Below are positions 34,153 through 42,189 of a stretch of DNA of 64,000 bases, one piece after another. Position 1 is the stretch's first letter. Each line of letters begins with the position of its first letter. The notes under the pieces are model-generated. The model ran no database searches. It saw nothing but the letters and a program-made list of their open reading frames with translations, and was not told where the DNA came from. Source of the stretch: WRMS01 sp038562165 (GTDB lineage Bacteria > Bacillota > Peptococcia > DRI-13 > UBA5745). The stretch is from positions 13,348-77,347 of the forward strand of contig JBCFAO010000015.1 in NCBI GenBank assembly GCA_038562165.1, given 5' to 3'. Made by a program: the position numbers and the translations under genes.

Positions 34153-35946
34153 TTACCGGACTTTGCCCAGATAGTTTTTCCCAAACATACGATCATACTG
34201 AATCATATGGAACTTGTCCAGCCTTTCAGCATTAACGTAATCTACGGCGCCATCATTTTCTACCGTCACAGCAACATTATAGGCCAAAATATCCTGAAAT
34301 TGCAAGGCAATGCCTTTGTTATATAATGACAAATCCAAGCCCGCCCGCCGCAGGATTTCGGGAGCCAGACCGGAAGAGCTGATCATACCGCGGCCATCGC
34401 TTTCTAAAGGATAGTTTGCCCAGAAAAAGCTTTTTGTAATATATTTTTTCAAATCCTGTTCCGGACTGCTGGGTAAGCCTTTAGCCCAGGACCAGGAGGC
34501 CTGGTGGTCGCCATAAACCAAAAACAATACCGGCTCCTCCACCTGGGAAAAGTAGTCCATCAGTGAGGCCAAGGCAGCGCTGCTGTCCCATATGTTGGCT
34601 CCATAGGTCTCCAGCTCCTGTACTTGAACCTCATCCAGAACCAGCCCATCTTTCAGCTTGACAGGATAAGGCCGGTGAATTTCCGGATAGCTGTAGGGAC
34701 CATGGTTTTGGATGGATACGGTAAAAAGGAAAAGGGGTCCCTGCTCTTTTTCTTCTTCATACAGTTCAATAATTTTTTTGCTGTAATCCTCGTCGGAAAT
34801 ATAGTAACCAACATAACGGGGATCTTCAAACTCTTCCTGGGTAACAAACCGCTGAAAGCCCAGATTGGGGTAAACAATGCTGCGGTTATAAAAGCTGCCC
34901 ACATGAGGATGCATGGCTACCGTTCTATAGCCTTGGCCTGCCAGCTCCCGGACTAAACTGGGTTTGGGCTTATTGACATAGCGGATGAAGGGCGTCACCC
35001 CCGGCGGACAGAAATACATATTGTAGCCGGTAAGCAGCTCGTACTCCGTATTGGCAGTGCCGCCGCCGATGGTTGAAGTTACTGTGTCAAAAAACTGGAT
35101 CTCTTCGCTATAAGGCGCTAATGGCTCAAAAGGATCTTTGCCGTATTCGATTCTGGGATCGATTATACGGGGGTCCCCATAGGCCTCCATCTGGAAAACA
35201 ATAATATGGGGTTGTCCTTCCGGATGGCCCAGAGGCGCCGGCTCTTCAGCATCCTGCAGCTCCCGGCCCACAGCCTGCAATGTATTGGCGCCATATCCCT
35301 GGGGCATGTCCACCCCGCTGTCAGAAAGATTCATCAGCATAGAAATAGTAAAGCCGTTATTCCGGTAATTGAGAAATTGATTGTAACGGATATCTTCAAC
35401 GCCTAAAGCTTGCAGATGAGGTATTTTGGTAAAATAGCCGAAAAAAGGCACGGCAATACAGAATATTACGGCCACCCGCCAGATAAGCTTCACCGGTAAA
35501 GACTGATACAGCTTTTTTTGTCCAAACCACACCAACAATAGACAGACAATAAAAAACAGTAAATTGAATAGCAAGCCGGGGTCGAAGGAAAAGTGCATAT
35601 TATCGGCAATGGAGGCCGCCGCCGGCAGATTAAAAACGTCATAAGGAATCAGAGGCTCGCTGCGGTAAAAGATTTTGTAATAGTTAGCCGTCCCCAAAAA
35701 ATAGATTAGGGCGCCATAAATAGCAAAAGGCAGCAAGGGCCGCTGAAAGAAAGCCCGAAACAAGCCATAAAGAAGGGCTAAGACGGCGATCTCAAGACAA
35801 GCCAGCCAAGGAGATTGAATCAGCCATTGGTAAACCGCCGCCGTGCCTCCCTGATTGCAGCGTTCTAATATGATCAGACCAAAAATACTGGCCATAAAGC
35901 ACTCCAGTACTCTTAAGCCAACTTGAAACCATGTTTTTTGCACCAT
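34153..35946 (-). CDS. LTA-synthase-like sulfatase-fold membrane protein
   Basis: Five N-terminal transmembrane helices (first about 190 residues) lead to an extracellular sulfatase-type domain. The catalytic threonine lies in GGGTANTEYELLTG, equivalent to the LtaS GG(K)TA motif. Downstream LVYGDHQ carries metal ligands. LtaS-type enzymes transfer glycerophosphate from phosphatidylglycerol to a glycolipid or polysaccharide. The substrate here is unknown. The start ATG overlaps the ddl stop (TAATG), so the two are translationally coupled. Confidence 0.88.
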   Translation of the reverse strand: MVQKTWFQVGLRVLECFMASIFGLIILERCNQGGTAAVYQWLIQSPWLACLEIAVLALLYGLFRAFFQRPLLPFAIYGALIYFLGTANYYKIFYRSEPLIPYDVFNLPAAASIADNMHFSFDPGLLFNLLFFIVCLLLVWFGQKKLYQSLPVKLIWRVAVIFCIAVPFFGYFTKIPHLQALGVEDIRYNQFLNYRNNGFTISMLMNLSDSGVDMPQGYGANTLQAVGRELQDAEEPAPLGHPEGQPHIIVFQMEAYGDPRIIDPRIEYGKDPFEPLAPYSEEIQFFDTVTSTIGGGTANTEYELLTGYNMYFCPPGVTPFIRYVNKPKPSLVRELAGQGYRTVAMHPHVGSFYNRSIVYPNLGFQRFVTQEEFEDPRYVGYYISDEDYSKKIIELYEEEKEQGPLFLFTVSIQNHGPYSYPEIHRPYPVKLKDGLVLDEVQVQELETYGANIWDSSAALASLMDYFSQVEEPVLFLVYGDHQASWSWAKGLPSSPEQDLKKYITKSFFWANYPLESDGRGMISSSGLAPEILRRAGLDLSLYNKGIALQFQDILAYNVAVTVENDGAVDYVNAERLDKFHMIQYDRMFGKNYLGKVR

Positions 35947-37151
35947 TATTGTTTAACCCCTTTTGTTCCCCATTGCATACCGGATAAGATATTGACCTCG
36001 TTTGACCAGATCAGCCTTTCCTGAGCCCGCTGGCGCTTAAGTGCCAGTTGAACCAGTTCCTCCGTCAGCTGACGAAAAGGTTTGCCCGCCGCTTCCCAAA
36101 GATAAAAGGCTAAAGAGCCGGGGATAGTATTAACTTCATTAATGTAAATTTGATTTTCCTCTTGATCCAGCAGGAAGTCAACCCGAATAACGCCATTGCA
36201 ATTCAAAGCCAGGAAAGCCTTCTGAGCCAGTATCTTGATTTCTTCTTCCTGCTCAATATCCAGATCAGCCGGCAATTTGCGGAGGGAGCCGCCCATGCCT
36301 TTGCCGCCGCCGCTGCTTTTTGGCACCGCCGCCCGGCTTTTGCCGCCGCCCTGATATTTGTCTTGGTAGCTAAGTATCTCGCCGGTAGAAAGAGGCTCCT
36401 CGCAAGCGGAAGCTTCGGTGTAATCACTATCACCCATTACCGCGCAATTGATTTCCCGCATATTGGTCAGCATCGGCTCCGCCAATATACGGTCGGAAAA
36501 AGAAGCTGCCAGCTCAATGCTTTCTTTAAGCTCTTCCGGGTCATGAGCGGCGCTGATCCCTACACTGGAGCCCAAATTTACCGGCTTCACCATCAAGGGA
36601 TAGCCGTAGAGTTCTTCCAATTTACTGATGATTCGCTGAGGATCGCCGTAATAGTAAGAGCTTTGGAAGCAATATCCCGGCAATACAGGCAAACCGGCCC
36701 CCTGCAGCAGGCACTTGGTGACCCATTTGTCCATGCCGCAAGCCGAAGCCCCCACGTCAGAGCCGATGTAAGGCAAGCCGTGAAGTTGGAAATATCCTTG
36801 AAGGCTGCCGTCTTCCACATTGGTGCCATGAACGATAGGAAAAGCCAGATCCAATTGGGCAATGAAGGGCTGGGCAAAAAGCTTGGCCGGATAACGCAGC
36901 AACTGAATCTTACCCTTCTCCCGCAGCAGCAGGATGCGTTGGCTGCGGGAAAGCAAGCCCGGCAAATCCTTGTATTTTACTACATCGAAAAGCTCGGCAC
37001 CGGTGTACATTTCATTGTCTTTCGTTATATATACAGGAATCAGCTCATATTTTGCAGCGTCCATAGCAGCGGCTGTTTGGGCCGCAGTAATAACGGAAAC
37101 CTCATGCTCCACACTTTTGCCGCCGAAAAAAATGCCTATTTGGATCTTCAT
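35946..37151 (-). CDS. D-alanine--D-alanine ligase-like enzyme with Gly-rich omega-loop insert
   Basis: ATP-grasp ligase of 401 aa from the ATG preceded by GAGGAGG. The N-terminal FFGGKSVEHEVSV, the GSSVG loop at 194-198, and metal ligands D325, E339 and N341 (NEVNTIPG) are present. The omega loop contains Y262 and K265-Y266 (SYQDKY), the pattern of D-Ala-D-Ala rather than D-Ala-D-Lac ligases. It then carries a Gly/Lys/Ser-rich insert at about 268-291 not found in the standard E. coli or Bacillus Ddl. The operon position next to a Mur ligase suggests it supplies dipeptide locally. Confidence 0.88.
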   Translation of the reverse strand: MKIQIGIFFGGKSVEHEVSVITAAQTAAAMDAAKYELIPVYITKDNEMYTGAELFDVVKYKDLPGLLSRSQRILLLREKGKIQLLRYPAKLFAQPFIAQLDLAFPIVHGTNVEDGSLQGYFQLHGLPYIGSDVGASACGMDKWVTKCLLQGAGLPVLPGYCFQSSYYYGDPQRIISKLEELYGYPLMVKPVNLGSSVGISAAHDPEELKESIELAASFSDRILAEPMLTNMREINCAVMGDSDYTEASACEEPLSTGEILSYQDKYQGGGKSRAAVPKSSGGGKGMGGSLRKLPADLDIEQEEEIKILAQKAFLALNCNGVIRVDFLLDQEENQIYINEVNTIPGSLAFYLWEAAGKPFRQLTEELVQLALKRQRAQERLIWSNEVNILSGMQWGTKGVKQ

Positions 37152-37152
37152 G

Positions 37153-38796
37153 CTACTTCCTCCTCGCTTGCTTACCTTGGCCATTATCTAAAAAGTTGTC
37201 CGGCAAATCGTTTTCCAGCAGTACCGTCATGGGGCCTTCTTCCTCAGTCAGGTCCCTGGATAACTGATCCGCCTTCTCCAGGGCATCATGAATATGATCA
37301 GCCACATAAATATTGCTTTCATTGTACCCGGCCCGCCTGGCCCCATCCATAATGGCAGGACTGCGGTTTTGACCTACAATGATAATAAAATCACAGTAAC
37401 GGGCAGCATGGCGGCCCAGGCGGCGGTTCATTTCTTCTTCCTGATCCCCCAACTCCACCATGCCGGGAGTGATGATTACTTTATAGCCCGGAAAAGAGGC
37501 CAGAGTTTCCAGAGCCTGTCTGGATCCCTCCGGATTGGAATTATAGGCGTCATCAATGATTTGGTAGCGGGGTCCGGCAGGCAAGAGCTGCAGCCGGTGA
37601 GGTACCGGTTCCAGGCGGCTGACAGCCTGAGCAAGCCTTGAGGGCTCTACGCCCAACCGGGTGGCTACTGCCGCTGCCGCAACAATATTGAGTACATTAA
37701 GTTTACCCAAAAGCTTCGTCTGGCAAGCTATGGTTCTGCCGTCGGAAAAACAAAGGTCAAATTGGGATCCCTTGGGACCGGACTCTATATTTTCCGCCCA
37801 AAGATCCAATTGCTGATTGTCTTCGCCGGCCTTGCCCAATCCGTAGCGTACAACAGGCTGAGCCAATTTTTGCTTGCGGATATATTCGTTGTCATAGTTC
37901 AGAAAGACAAGGCCCTCTTTAGCTACTGACTCAGCCAATTCAAACTTTGTACGGATGATATTATCCAGATTGTGAAACGTATCCAGATGCATTTCGCCGA
38001 TGGAAGATATAACGCCCATATGGGGCTGGACAATATCGCAGATTTCCTTGATATCCCCTGGTTTTTTTGCGCCCATTTCCACGATGAATACCTGATGGGT
38101 GGCAGAAAGCTTCTCCCGGATGGTCCGCACCACTCCCATAGGCGTATTATAGCTTTCCGGCGTGGCCAAAACCTGATAATCCAAGGATAAAAGCTGGCTG
38201 ATCAGGTGCTTGGTGCTGGTTTTGCCGTAACTGCCGGTGACACCGATGATTTTTAAGCCGGGGTGTTCGGCTAAAATCCTTTTAGCATCGTCGGTAAAGC
38301 CTTTGGCAATCCGTTTTTCTATAGGCCCATTGAGGAAATTGGCAATAATAACTATGGTATGCACCATCAGGTTCAAAAAGGCCAGTAAAAAAGGGAGCTC
38401 CCACCAGAAGGTGGCCCGGAACAACACTCCCAGGCCCAAAATAAAAGCGATGCAGATCAGAGCAGCCGTAACCATCAGGCGCTTGAGCCGCCAGGTGTAA
38501 ACCAAAGGCTTTTTGTCAGGCTGCTTTTTTCTGATCAGCGCTACCACAAAAAAAATCACGGCGTGGAAAATCAAATAGAGATACAAAGACATAGAGCCAT
38601 ATCTTAAACTAAGGCTGGTAATCACCATGGCCACCATGACATAAATAGCTTCTTTTCGCTGCTGGCCTTTCAGCCATTGGAGAAAACGCTCGGGATAATA
38701 GCTGTTTAACTGCAGCATATGGACGCTTTGACGGAAGCCGCCCCAAAAGAAATAGACAAAGGATCCCAGCAGAACAAATAAAACAACAGAAAACAA
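37153..38796 (-). CDS. Membrane-anchored Mur ligase (MurF-like)
   Basis: 547-aa protein with about five transmembrane helices in residues 1-153, replacing the soluble substrate-binding domain of MurF. They are followed by the Mur ligase central domain, with ATP loop GVTGSYGKTST at 185-195, EMGAKKPGDI and the NYDNEY region, and a C-terminal domain (DDAYNSNPEG). This suggests a ligase acting on a membrane-bound precursor. The start is TTG with GGGAGG upstream. It lies between the hydrolase and ddl genes with 12-nt or shorter gaps. MurF activity itself is not proven. Confidence 0.87.
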   Translation of the reverse strand: MFSVVLFVLLGSFVYFFWGGFRQSVHMLQLNSYYPERFLQWLKGQQRKEAIYVMVAMVITSLSLRYGSMSLYLYLIFHAVIFFVVALIRKKQPDKKPLVYTWRLKRLMVTAALICIAFILGLGVLFRATFWWELPFLLAFLNLMVHTIVIIANFLNGPIEKRIAKGFTDDAKRILAEHPGLKIIGVTGSYGKTSTKHLISQLLSLDYQVLATPESYNTPMGVVRTIREKLSATHQVFIVEMGAKKPGDIKEICDIVQPHMGVISSIGEMHLDTFHNLDNIIRTKFELAESVAKEGLVFLNYDNEYIRKQKLAQPVVRYGLGKAGEDNQQLDLWAENIESGPKGSQFDLCFSDGRTIACQTKLLGKLNVLNIVAAAAVATRLGVEPSRLAQAVSRLEPVPHRLQLLPAGPRYQIIDDAYNSNPEGSRQALETLASFPGYKVIITPGMVELGDQEEEMNRRLGRHAARYCDFIIIVGQNRSPAIMDGARRAGYNESNIYVADHIHDALEKADQLSRDLTEEEGPMTVLLENDLPDNFLDNGQGKQARRK

Positions 38797-38808
38797 AGCG
38801 ATTCCTCC

Positions 38809-39597
38809 CTAATGTTCCATAAAGTAGGCTAAGGCCCCTAAAAATTGAGGAAGCTGATCCAGGTAAGAGTAATGGCCCGCCGGCGACAGCACCACCAAAC
38901 CGGCATTGGGTATTTCTTTTTCCATCAATTGCCCCTGTTCCAAAGGCGTATCCCGGTCCCCTTCCCCCCAAAAAAGCAGCGTAGGAACCTTGATCCGGGG
39001 CAAACAGGGTTTTAAGTCCTCATCTAATTGCAGAACCATGGTCCTCTTCATCAAGGGCGAAGCCTGCTGATAATCGGTGGACCCTGCTTTCGCTATTTTA
39101 TCCGCCAATAAAGGCGCCAGGAGCTTGTTCAGGCCCGGTAGCTGGATAAGCCTTTTACCGATTTTATAACGGTAGACTTTTATATACCAGCCCAGGCTCC
39201 TTCTTGGCTTAATACCGGCGCTGTCAATCAGAATAAGGCGTTTTAGACCTTTGGGCCGGCGGGCCGCCCATTTGATCAGCAGCCTGCCGCCGTGGCTGTG
39301 GCCGCAAGCGGAAAAAGCCTGGTTTTCAAGGCCCAGGGCTTTGAGAAACTCCTGAAAAAAATCAGCATAATCCGCCACTGTCCAAGGCCGGGATGGCTCT
39401 CCGGTTTTGCCGAAACCCGGCAAATCAGGAGCAATAATGCGGTACTTTTCTTTTAATGACGCAATAACCGGGCTAAATGTTTCCTTGCAAGCTCCCCAGC
39501 CGTGAAGAAAAATCAAGATCTGACGCTCCTGCTCATTGGCGGGGTCCGTATCAAAATAGCGTATAGTCATGCCTGAGGCGAAAAGAGTATGCTCCAT
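38809..39597 (-). CDS. Alpha/beta-fold hydrolase
   Basis: 262-aa serine hydrolase: oxyanion LHGWGACKET, nucleophile elbow GHSHGG, acid GEGDRDTP and histidine SPAGHYSYLDQ make a full catalytic set. Substrate unknown. It is the first gene of the envelope operon and is preceded by AGGAGCCGTTAA and, further up, by two tandem promoter-type palindromic repeats. A cell-envelope ester or peptide substrate is suggested only by its neighbours. Confidence 0.88.
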   Translation of the reverse strand: MEHTLFASGMTIRYFDTDPANEQERQILIFLHGWGACKETFSPVIASLKEKYRIIAPDLPGFGKTGEPSRPWTVADYADFFQEFLKALGLENQAFSACGHSHGGRLLIKWAARRPKGLKRLILIDSAGIKPRRSLGWYIKVYRYKIGKRLIQLPGLNKLLAPLLADKIAKAGSTDYQQASPLMKRTMVLQLDEDLKPCLPRIKVPTLLFWGEGDRDTPLEQGQLMEKEIPNAGLVVLSPAGHYSYLDQLPQFLGALAYFMEH

Positions 39598-39682
39598 TTA
39601 ACGGCTCCTGTTTTTCTTTGTTTTGCTTTATTGTAATCCCGACAATTATATAATATGCTGGAGCAGCTTATTTAAAATATCA

Positions 39683-39923
39683 TTCGATTGTAGAAATTGT
39701 TCTTTCCTCTGTGCGTTTCAATGAGACGAAAGCTAGTGATAAACGCTTCAAGGGCATAGGAAATAGTGATAGTTTCGTATCGTCTCATTATAACGCCTCA
39801 GCAGAACAATTTCGATTGTAGAAATTGTTCCTTCCTCTGTGCGTTTCAATGAGACGAAAGCTTAGTGATGAACGCTTCAAGGGCATAGGAAATAGTGATA
39901 GCTTCCTATCGTCTCATTATAAC
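39683..39923 (-). repeat. Tandem pair of promoter-bearing palindromic repeats (copies B1, B2)
   Basis: Two near-identical units start at 39683 and 39811 (period 128). Each has a 10-bp GAACAATTTC-type hairpin or part of it, then GTTTCAATGAGACG and its near complement CGTCTCATTATAAC 80 nt apart, enclosing the shared AACGCTTCAAGGGCATAGGA. On the minus strand the middle junction reads TCGAAA (39810-39815), 17 nt including GAGGCGT, then TATAAT (39787-39792), facing the hydrolase-murF-ddl-ltaS-vanY operon. Confidence 0.75.
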
Positions 39924-40809
39924 ATAAAAATCCTGAATTAAATGTGTAAATTTTGTGTGCTTACCGCCTAACGGTCTGAGAAAAAATGAATACCGGGCCT
40001 CTGCCTAAAAAAGGAAGTTGGGCGGCGCCCAATGTTATTTAGTTTAGCTAACTGTTCAAAACAGGCTTGAAGCGGTCAAACTTACCACACAACTTCGATT
40101 TTGGAGCAGCAGCCCTGGCCGGTGGATCCTGAGTTTCCGCAAAATTAAACCATACACCGAGAAAAGCCGCCAATGACCAGATTTGTCTTGCCAAGCTTGA
40201 CTCGGAATTCGCTTTTGTCCGGTCTGCAGGCTTTGTCCTCTGGTGGTGTGGACATTTTCTGTGCAAAAATGCAGGTTTGTATCCAGTAAGGGCGCCAGTT
40301 GAGCAAAAATGCAAGTTTGTAGACACCCCTTAGAGTTATGGCGGCTCAAAAAACAAGTAGAAACCTATGCCCTGGCTGTATTTAGTGCCCTGGCAGAAAT
40401 GAATTCACTACCAAACTGGAAAAAATGCTTAAGCTTTCTAACCTTTCCTCAGGTAGGGTCTCTAGACGAAGACAAACTTGCAATTTTGCACAGAGGGGGG
40501 ACCGCAATAAGCCAACCACCCCCTGCCGGTGGGGGCATGCCCATTTCTTTCCATTAGGGATATGCCAATATAGTTTGAATAAAGTTAAATACCATCTTTG
40601 CTCTATATATAGTGTTTCGTCGTAAGAAGAAACATTATTGCATGGAATTTGCTACTGCCATAGAGAAACGGCCCACTTTAAACCTGCAATTTTGCCTGCT
40701 GGCCCCTTGCGCCAAGGTTTAATTTTGCGGGAACTCAGGGTGGATCAGCGCATGGCTTTATCAATCTACGCTTTTGGTTTAACAGATGTACAATGCCGAT
40801 TCAAAGAGA
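39924..40809. repeat. Gene-poor gap with GCAAAA repeat units and a hairpin
   Basis: No convincing gene is seen. At 40018-40032 TTGGGC/GCCCAA is followed on the minus strand by CTTCCTTTTTT, a weak terminator shielding the operon promoter. GCAAAA units occur at 40260-40322 (two, 40 nt apart, plus strand), 40471-40492 (one) and 40677-40731 (two, minus strand, 33 nt apart). A GCAAAATTA-ACCATACA variant lies at 40131-40158. Confidence 0.6.
40260..40322 (+). repeat. GCAAAA repeat pair R1 (40-nt period)
   Basis: GTGCAAAAATGCAGGTTTGT is followed 40 nt on by GAGCAAAAATGCAAGTTTGT, with an unrelated 19-20-nt spacer. The same spacing recurs at 61 and 63 kb. Confidence 0.7.
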
Positions 40810-40876
40810 AAACCGCACCTGTTTTCAGTATTCCCTACTGCCTGACAAAGGGGTGCGGTTTGTTTTTGCTTTTTTG
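40810..40876. terminator. Bidirectional-type terminator after the MBL gene
   Basis: AAACCGCACC (40810-40819) pairs with GGTGCGGTTT (40852-40861), a perfect 10-bp stem. A T-rich tract follows on both sides (TGTTTTTGCTTTTTT on the plus strand, TTCTCTTTG on the minus). It lies 17 nt beyond the end of the minus-strand MBL gene. Confidence 0.75.
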
Positions 40877-40892
40877 TCTCTTAGACTATACC

Positions 40893-41729
40893 TTAATCAA
40901 ATTCCAAAACTGTACCGGCAGCCAGGGAATGAATTTCTGTACCGGCAGCTTCCAGGCAGGCCATACTTCTTTCACCGGTGCAGTGACCTAAGGCCAGCTT
41001 GGCGATGCCCTGCTCCCGAATATATGCCGCCGTCTGCTCGATACGTTCATTGCCGCTGCTCTTCAGATGCAATCCGCCCACAATAGCGTAGATCGGCTTT
41101 TGCAGCCTTTTCTTTACAGTTTCGCAAATATTTATGATGCCGCTGTGACCACAGCCGGTTACAATAACTAAACCCTGGGGCAAATCAAAGACCAGAACCT
41201 GCTCGTCGGCAAATTGATCCTCCGCATACTCCCCACCCCGCAGCACAATAAAATCCGTAGGTTCCTTTTCAACATCAGCAATCCGCTCGATGTCGGAAAT
41301 AATGTAAACACCGTCAAGCAGAGAGAACGTATCGATCATGGGAAAAATCGTAGCCACATTTTCTATTTGCAGAAATTCTTCGGCAAAATCATTGCCGATA
41401 TACCGCAGATATTCCTGATCCCGGATAAACTTCTTATCAAAGAAATGGGGGCTCAGCACCAGGCTGAACTTTCTTCTGGTACTGCGGCATAAGGTACGCA
41501 AGCCGCCGCTGTGATCACTATGGCCATGGCTGAGAATCACATAATCCACCTTGGAAAGGTCCTTCTCCATGGTATCGGCGTTATCCAAAAAGGCTTCAGA
41601 AGCGCCGGTATCCATCAAGAAGCTTTTGCCCTGCCATTCAATGAGCAGAGATAATCCCGGCTCACTTAAATAACAATCCTGGGATTTTGTATTTTCCACC
41701 AGAGAGGTGATTTTAAAAGTCACTTTCAT
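40893..41729 (-). CDS. Metallo-beta-lactamase-fold hydrolase
   Basis: 278-aa MBL protein with SHGHSDHSGG (H68, H70, D72, H73), GCGHSGIINI and LGHCTG metal ligands. It resembles the group annotated as dihydropterin-ribofuranosylaminobenzene 5'-phosphate synthase-like, whose true substrates are mostly unknown. I chose the second ATG (41729) because the repeat-borne promoter has its -10 at 41752-41757, so an RNA starting near 41745 cannot include the first ATG at 41750. It is a single-gene unit with its own terminator. Confidence 0.87.
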   Translation of the reverse strand: MKVTFKITSLVENTKSQDCYLSEPGLSLLIEWQGKSFLMDTGASEAFLDNADTMEKDLSKVDYVILSHGHSDHSGGLRTLCRSTRRKFSLVLSPHFFDKKFIRDQEYLRYIGNDFAEEFLQIENVATIFPMIDTFSLLDGVYIISDIERIADVEKEPTDFIVLRGGEYAEDQFADEQVLVFDLPQGLVIVTGCGHSGIINICETVKKRLQKPIYAIVGGLHLKSSGNERIEQTAAYIREQGIAKLALGHCTGERSMACLEAAGTEIHSLAAGTVLEFD

Positions 41730-41750
41730 CAGCTCCAATAAAAGAGTCAT

Positions 41751-41818
41751 TACAATAACGCCTCAATAGAACAATTTCGATTGCAGAAATTGTTCTTTCC
41801 CTGTACGTTTCAATGAGA
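41751..41818 (-). promoter_or_regulatory. Repeat-borne promoter of the MBL gene (copy C)
   Basis: On the minus strand TCGAAA (41775-41780), 17 nt with TTGAGGCGT, then TATTGT (41752-41757). The 10-bp GAACAATTTC/GAAATTGTTC hairpin lies over the -35. The upstream GTTTCAATGAGAC arm is present, but its partner arm is lost. Confidence 0.65.
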
Positions 41819-42040
41819 CAGGAGATATGCCCGCCGCCTGAAACATAAAGAGCAACCAACACTTAAAAGCGGGGGATATATTCAGCTCACTCGTTATTTT
41901 AGCCCATACGATGAAAATATGCAACAATTTGTTAACATTTAGCACACAAATCCAAGAGAAGAAGGTCTGAGTAAAGGCCATATTGCCTTAGCGAACGTTG
42001 ACAGACGGCTAAATCTCCTTAGTAAACATATTCTATCCTT
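41819..42040. other. polC-MBL gap, no gene seen
   Basis: About 220 nt of mixed sequence without open frame, clear hairpin or known RNA. It separates the promoter repeat of the MBL gene from the inverted-repeat element after polC. Confidence 0.5.
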
Positions 42041-42181
42041 CAACATTTGGCCGGTAGATGAAAGCGTATGCTCTTATCTTGGAAGTGAGGGTAGGCTGAC
42101 ATAGCCTTTTCCGCACTTCCTCTCCCGCCTCTTGTTGTGAGCATCTATAAATCAAACTATGCTTGCCGGCGCCAAATGTTG
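42041..42181. repeat. Long imperfect inverted repeat just after polC
   Basis: CAACATTTGGCCGG (42041-42054) faces CCGGCGCCAAATGTTG (42166-42181). Inside are GGAAGTG/CACTTCC (42081-42087, 42114-42120), AGGCT/AGCCT, and partly matching GTATGCTC and GAGCATCTAT. It ends 9 nt from the polC stop. There is no T tract, so it is more like a MITE or RNA-stabilising stem than a terminator. Confidence 0.55.
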
Positions 42182-42189
42182 AAACAAAA

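Noticed and set aside
35946..37151. VanA/VanB-type D-Ala-D-Lac ligase and vancomycin resistance
   Set aside because: The omega loop has the Y-K-Y pattern of D-Ala-D-Ala ligases, and vanH, vanX, vanR and vanS are absent.
36150..37352. 400-codon plus-strand open frame opposite ddl
   Set aside because: The minus-strand frame has full ATP-grasp motifs and the plus frame has none. It is an antisense shadow.
40048..40349. Two overlapping minus-strand open frames of about 95 codons
   Set aside because: They are made of repeat-unit translation, have no ribosome site, and are full of Cys/His/Gln from the GCAAAA repeats.
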